From NCBI GenBank assembly GCA_049999765.1, contig JBNGIQ010007885.1:1-30931 (forward strand): a stretch of 30,931 nt of DNA, written 5' to 3'. This document shows, piece by piece, positions 29,456 to 30,931 of this stretch. This DNA comes from Phaeoceros laevis (taxonomy: Eukaryota > Anthocerotophyta > Anthocerotopsida > Notothyladales). Positions within the stretch are counted from its first letter, which is position 1, and every line of letters starts with the position of its first letter. The notes under the pieces were generated by a model. The model searched no databases. It was not told where the DNA came from and saw only the letters and a list, made by a program, of their open reading frames with translations. Position numbers and translations under genes: made by a program.

Positions 29456-30931
29456 GAATAGAATGGATTTCTTTGTTTGGCCATCTCAGAACTGAAATTG
29501 TTAATATATGGCGTCAGATTACTTCTGACACTTACTAAATTGATCAATAGCTTGAGTCTCTGCGAGGTCTTTGGAATGAAGCCAACTAGAATATCTATCA
29601 TGGATGTCACCTAAGAGTTTGCTTAGTGCAAATACTATCAACTCATCCAATATTTATTGCATACTCCACAAAGGTCTTTCAAACCTGAGTGTATTGCATG
29701 ATCTTGAATCTCCTCAAATGTTACAAGTTCACAACTTCCACACACTCGACATCCAAGGTGGTTATTAGCATCTGGATGGGTTCATTGTTTATTTAACTAG
29801 TCAAATTAGGTTAGTCTCACTTGTAAAAAATAGTTGTGCTAGTCAGCTAAGATGTAAGTAACACTGTATAAAGCCATGCCAGTTCGATAAAAAAAACAGT
29901 GGCTGTTACATAGATTGGTGCAAAATGGACAGCTGCAGCTAACAATGTCCTTATATTACATAGCAGTATTTCGCCATGGATTGGCGGTTGCAAGTGATAC
30001 AACATGGACATAGTATCTGTAAAAATTGCGAAGATTCATGATATGTTTGATATTTCCCTGAATACACTTCTTAAATGTATGAAGAAATCGTCTTAGCAAG
30101 CCCATCCAAAACTTCTTCTAACAAACATTTACTTTCGTCAAAGACAAAAAGACATTGTAAGCTTTGCCTGCGGCAATTCTTGTTGAGGATTATGATCTTG
30201 AATTTAAATTATCTTGAGATAACAGTTTCATCATCATTAGTCTTATTTAGCATCTTCTTAACCTCCATCTTGCATTCCTTTGCCTACCTTTGTTAATTCC
30301 CCAAAGAATTCTAACATCATGTTCTTTGATTTTTACACAATCAACGAAAGCCGAAGTTTTCATATTGCGGGAGCATGGGACAACATACATTGTTTGCTAC
30401 AAACTATAATTATAAATTCAAGCGCTTATGCTTTGTATATTTGGAGATTGTGGAATTAGTTACCGGCAGTGATAGTATTGATGTGCAACCCTTGCTAGGT
30501 CACCTATCTAGAGTACACACTTCTTCAAGGTAAGTTGGAGACGACGTGTCTTACATCATGGGCTGCAGCAAAGATGAGGAGAAACAAAACAGAGTGTTTT
30601 AAAAACCTGCTGGGGTTTTCCGGACCGATTTTCGCAAGTTCTGCTGCGCGCAGGGATCACGACGTATGGCGGAATTCAGCGAAATACATTCGCGTACGTA
30701 GTACAGATGGGAAGACAAGTATAATACCAGAGAATATGTTCTCTGAAAAGTGCCTTTTTTACAACGCTAAATTACAACGCTGTTACAAAAATGGCTATTT
30801 TACCCATTTACAAGAGGGTGGCGCGCAGCCGCATTCCGTTGTAAAATACGTAGTAAACTCACGTAGAGAAAACGTTGTAAATTTACCATTTTAAAAACGT
30901 TGTAACGGTTTGTAGTCATCAAGTTATAAAT
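29456..30931. other. AT-rich stretch without a recognisable gene
   Basis: About 1.5 kb, AT-rich like the first kilobase. A 119-codon plus-strand frame (30535-30894) shows no known motif and runs into a repetitive end with acaacg/cgttgt motifs in both orientations. Another frame (30075-30296) is hydrophobic and probably accidental. No transposon domain was identified. Confidence 0.5.
30757..30917. repeat. Possible MITE with imperfect terminal inverted repeats
   Basis: The left side has ttttacaacgctaaattacaacgctgtt and the right side has cgttgtaaatttaccattt followed by aaacgttgtaacgg. These pair imperfectly in reverse complement and include several copies of the core ttacaacg/cgttgtaa. The interval is about 160 bp. 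No target-site duplication was established and the right end may lie beyond the window. Confidence 0.35.

Overview
The window is nuclear DNA from a land plant, most likely a seedless vascular plant (fern or lycophyte). Supporting this are plant-only or plant-typical genes: a PLS-class PPR protein with E/E+ and partial DYW domains, a plant COG0212 5-FCL-like protein, a PSA2-type thylakoid DnaJ zinc-finger protein, a subtilase, an EPFL peptide remnant and an F-box/kelch remnant. GT-AG introns of about 80-500 bp fit the reading frames. The style of the PPR repeats recalls fern or lycophyte PPR proteins, but the species cannot be fixed from the sequence alone. There are three N gaps (10, 10 and 100 Ns), and both 10-N gaps look like unmerged contig overlaps.

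Layout. 1-0.98 kb is AT-rich and non-coding. At 1.14-2.6 kb (minus) is an RI-type LRR protein ending in a small tandem repeat. At 3.8-6.3 kb (minus) is a PPR protein whose DYW domain is cut short where antisense F-box/kelch sequence begins. Divergent from it, at 6.6-7.4 kb (plus), is a decayed F-box/kelch gene. At 8.4-8.7 kb (minus) is a small COX7c-like membrane protein. From 9.25 to 10.8 kb there is repeat-derived DNA: a large inverted repeat with a chromodomain-like fragment lies between flanks that recur in opposite orientation at 28.2-29.45 kb. At 11.0-13.3 kb (minus) is an intact subtilase. At 14.4-14.8 kb (minus) is a DUF4326 gene with one in-frame stop. At 16.6-18.9 kb (plus) is a six-exon COG0212 gene with an RRM-like tail, followed at 19.0-19.7 kb (plus) by PSA2. 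At 21.2-22.6 kb (plus) is a two-exon LYK/LYR-like pseudokinase. At 23.4-25.6 kb (minus) is a seven-exon mitochondrial CoA carrier, divergent from an unrecognised protein with an internal tandem duplication (26.04-26.5 kb, plus). At 27.9-28.2 kb there is a probable degenerate F-box fragment, and at 28.7-29.25 kb (minus) a broken EPF-like (EPFL) peptide gene with a recognisable TATA box. The last 1.4 kb is AT-rich.

The genes do not form one pathway; this is an ordinary eukaryotic neighbourhood in which intact housekeeping genes alternate with decaying copies. The notable signals are rearrangements: an EPFL locus inactivated by a 29-bp tandem duplication, its flanks recurring 18-20 kb away around unrelated DNA, and a PPR C-terminus rebuilt from antisense kelch sequence. 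I see no evidence for a novel multi-gene system.
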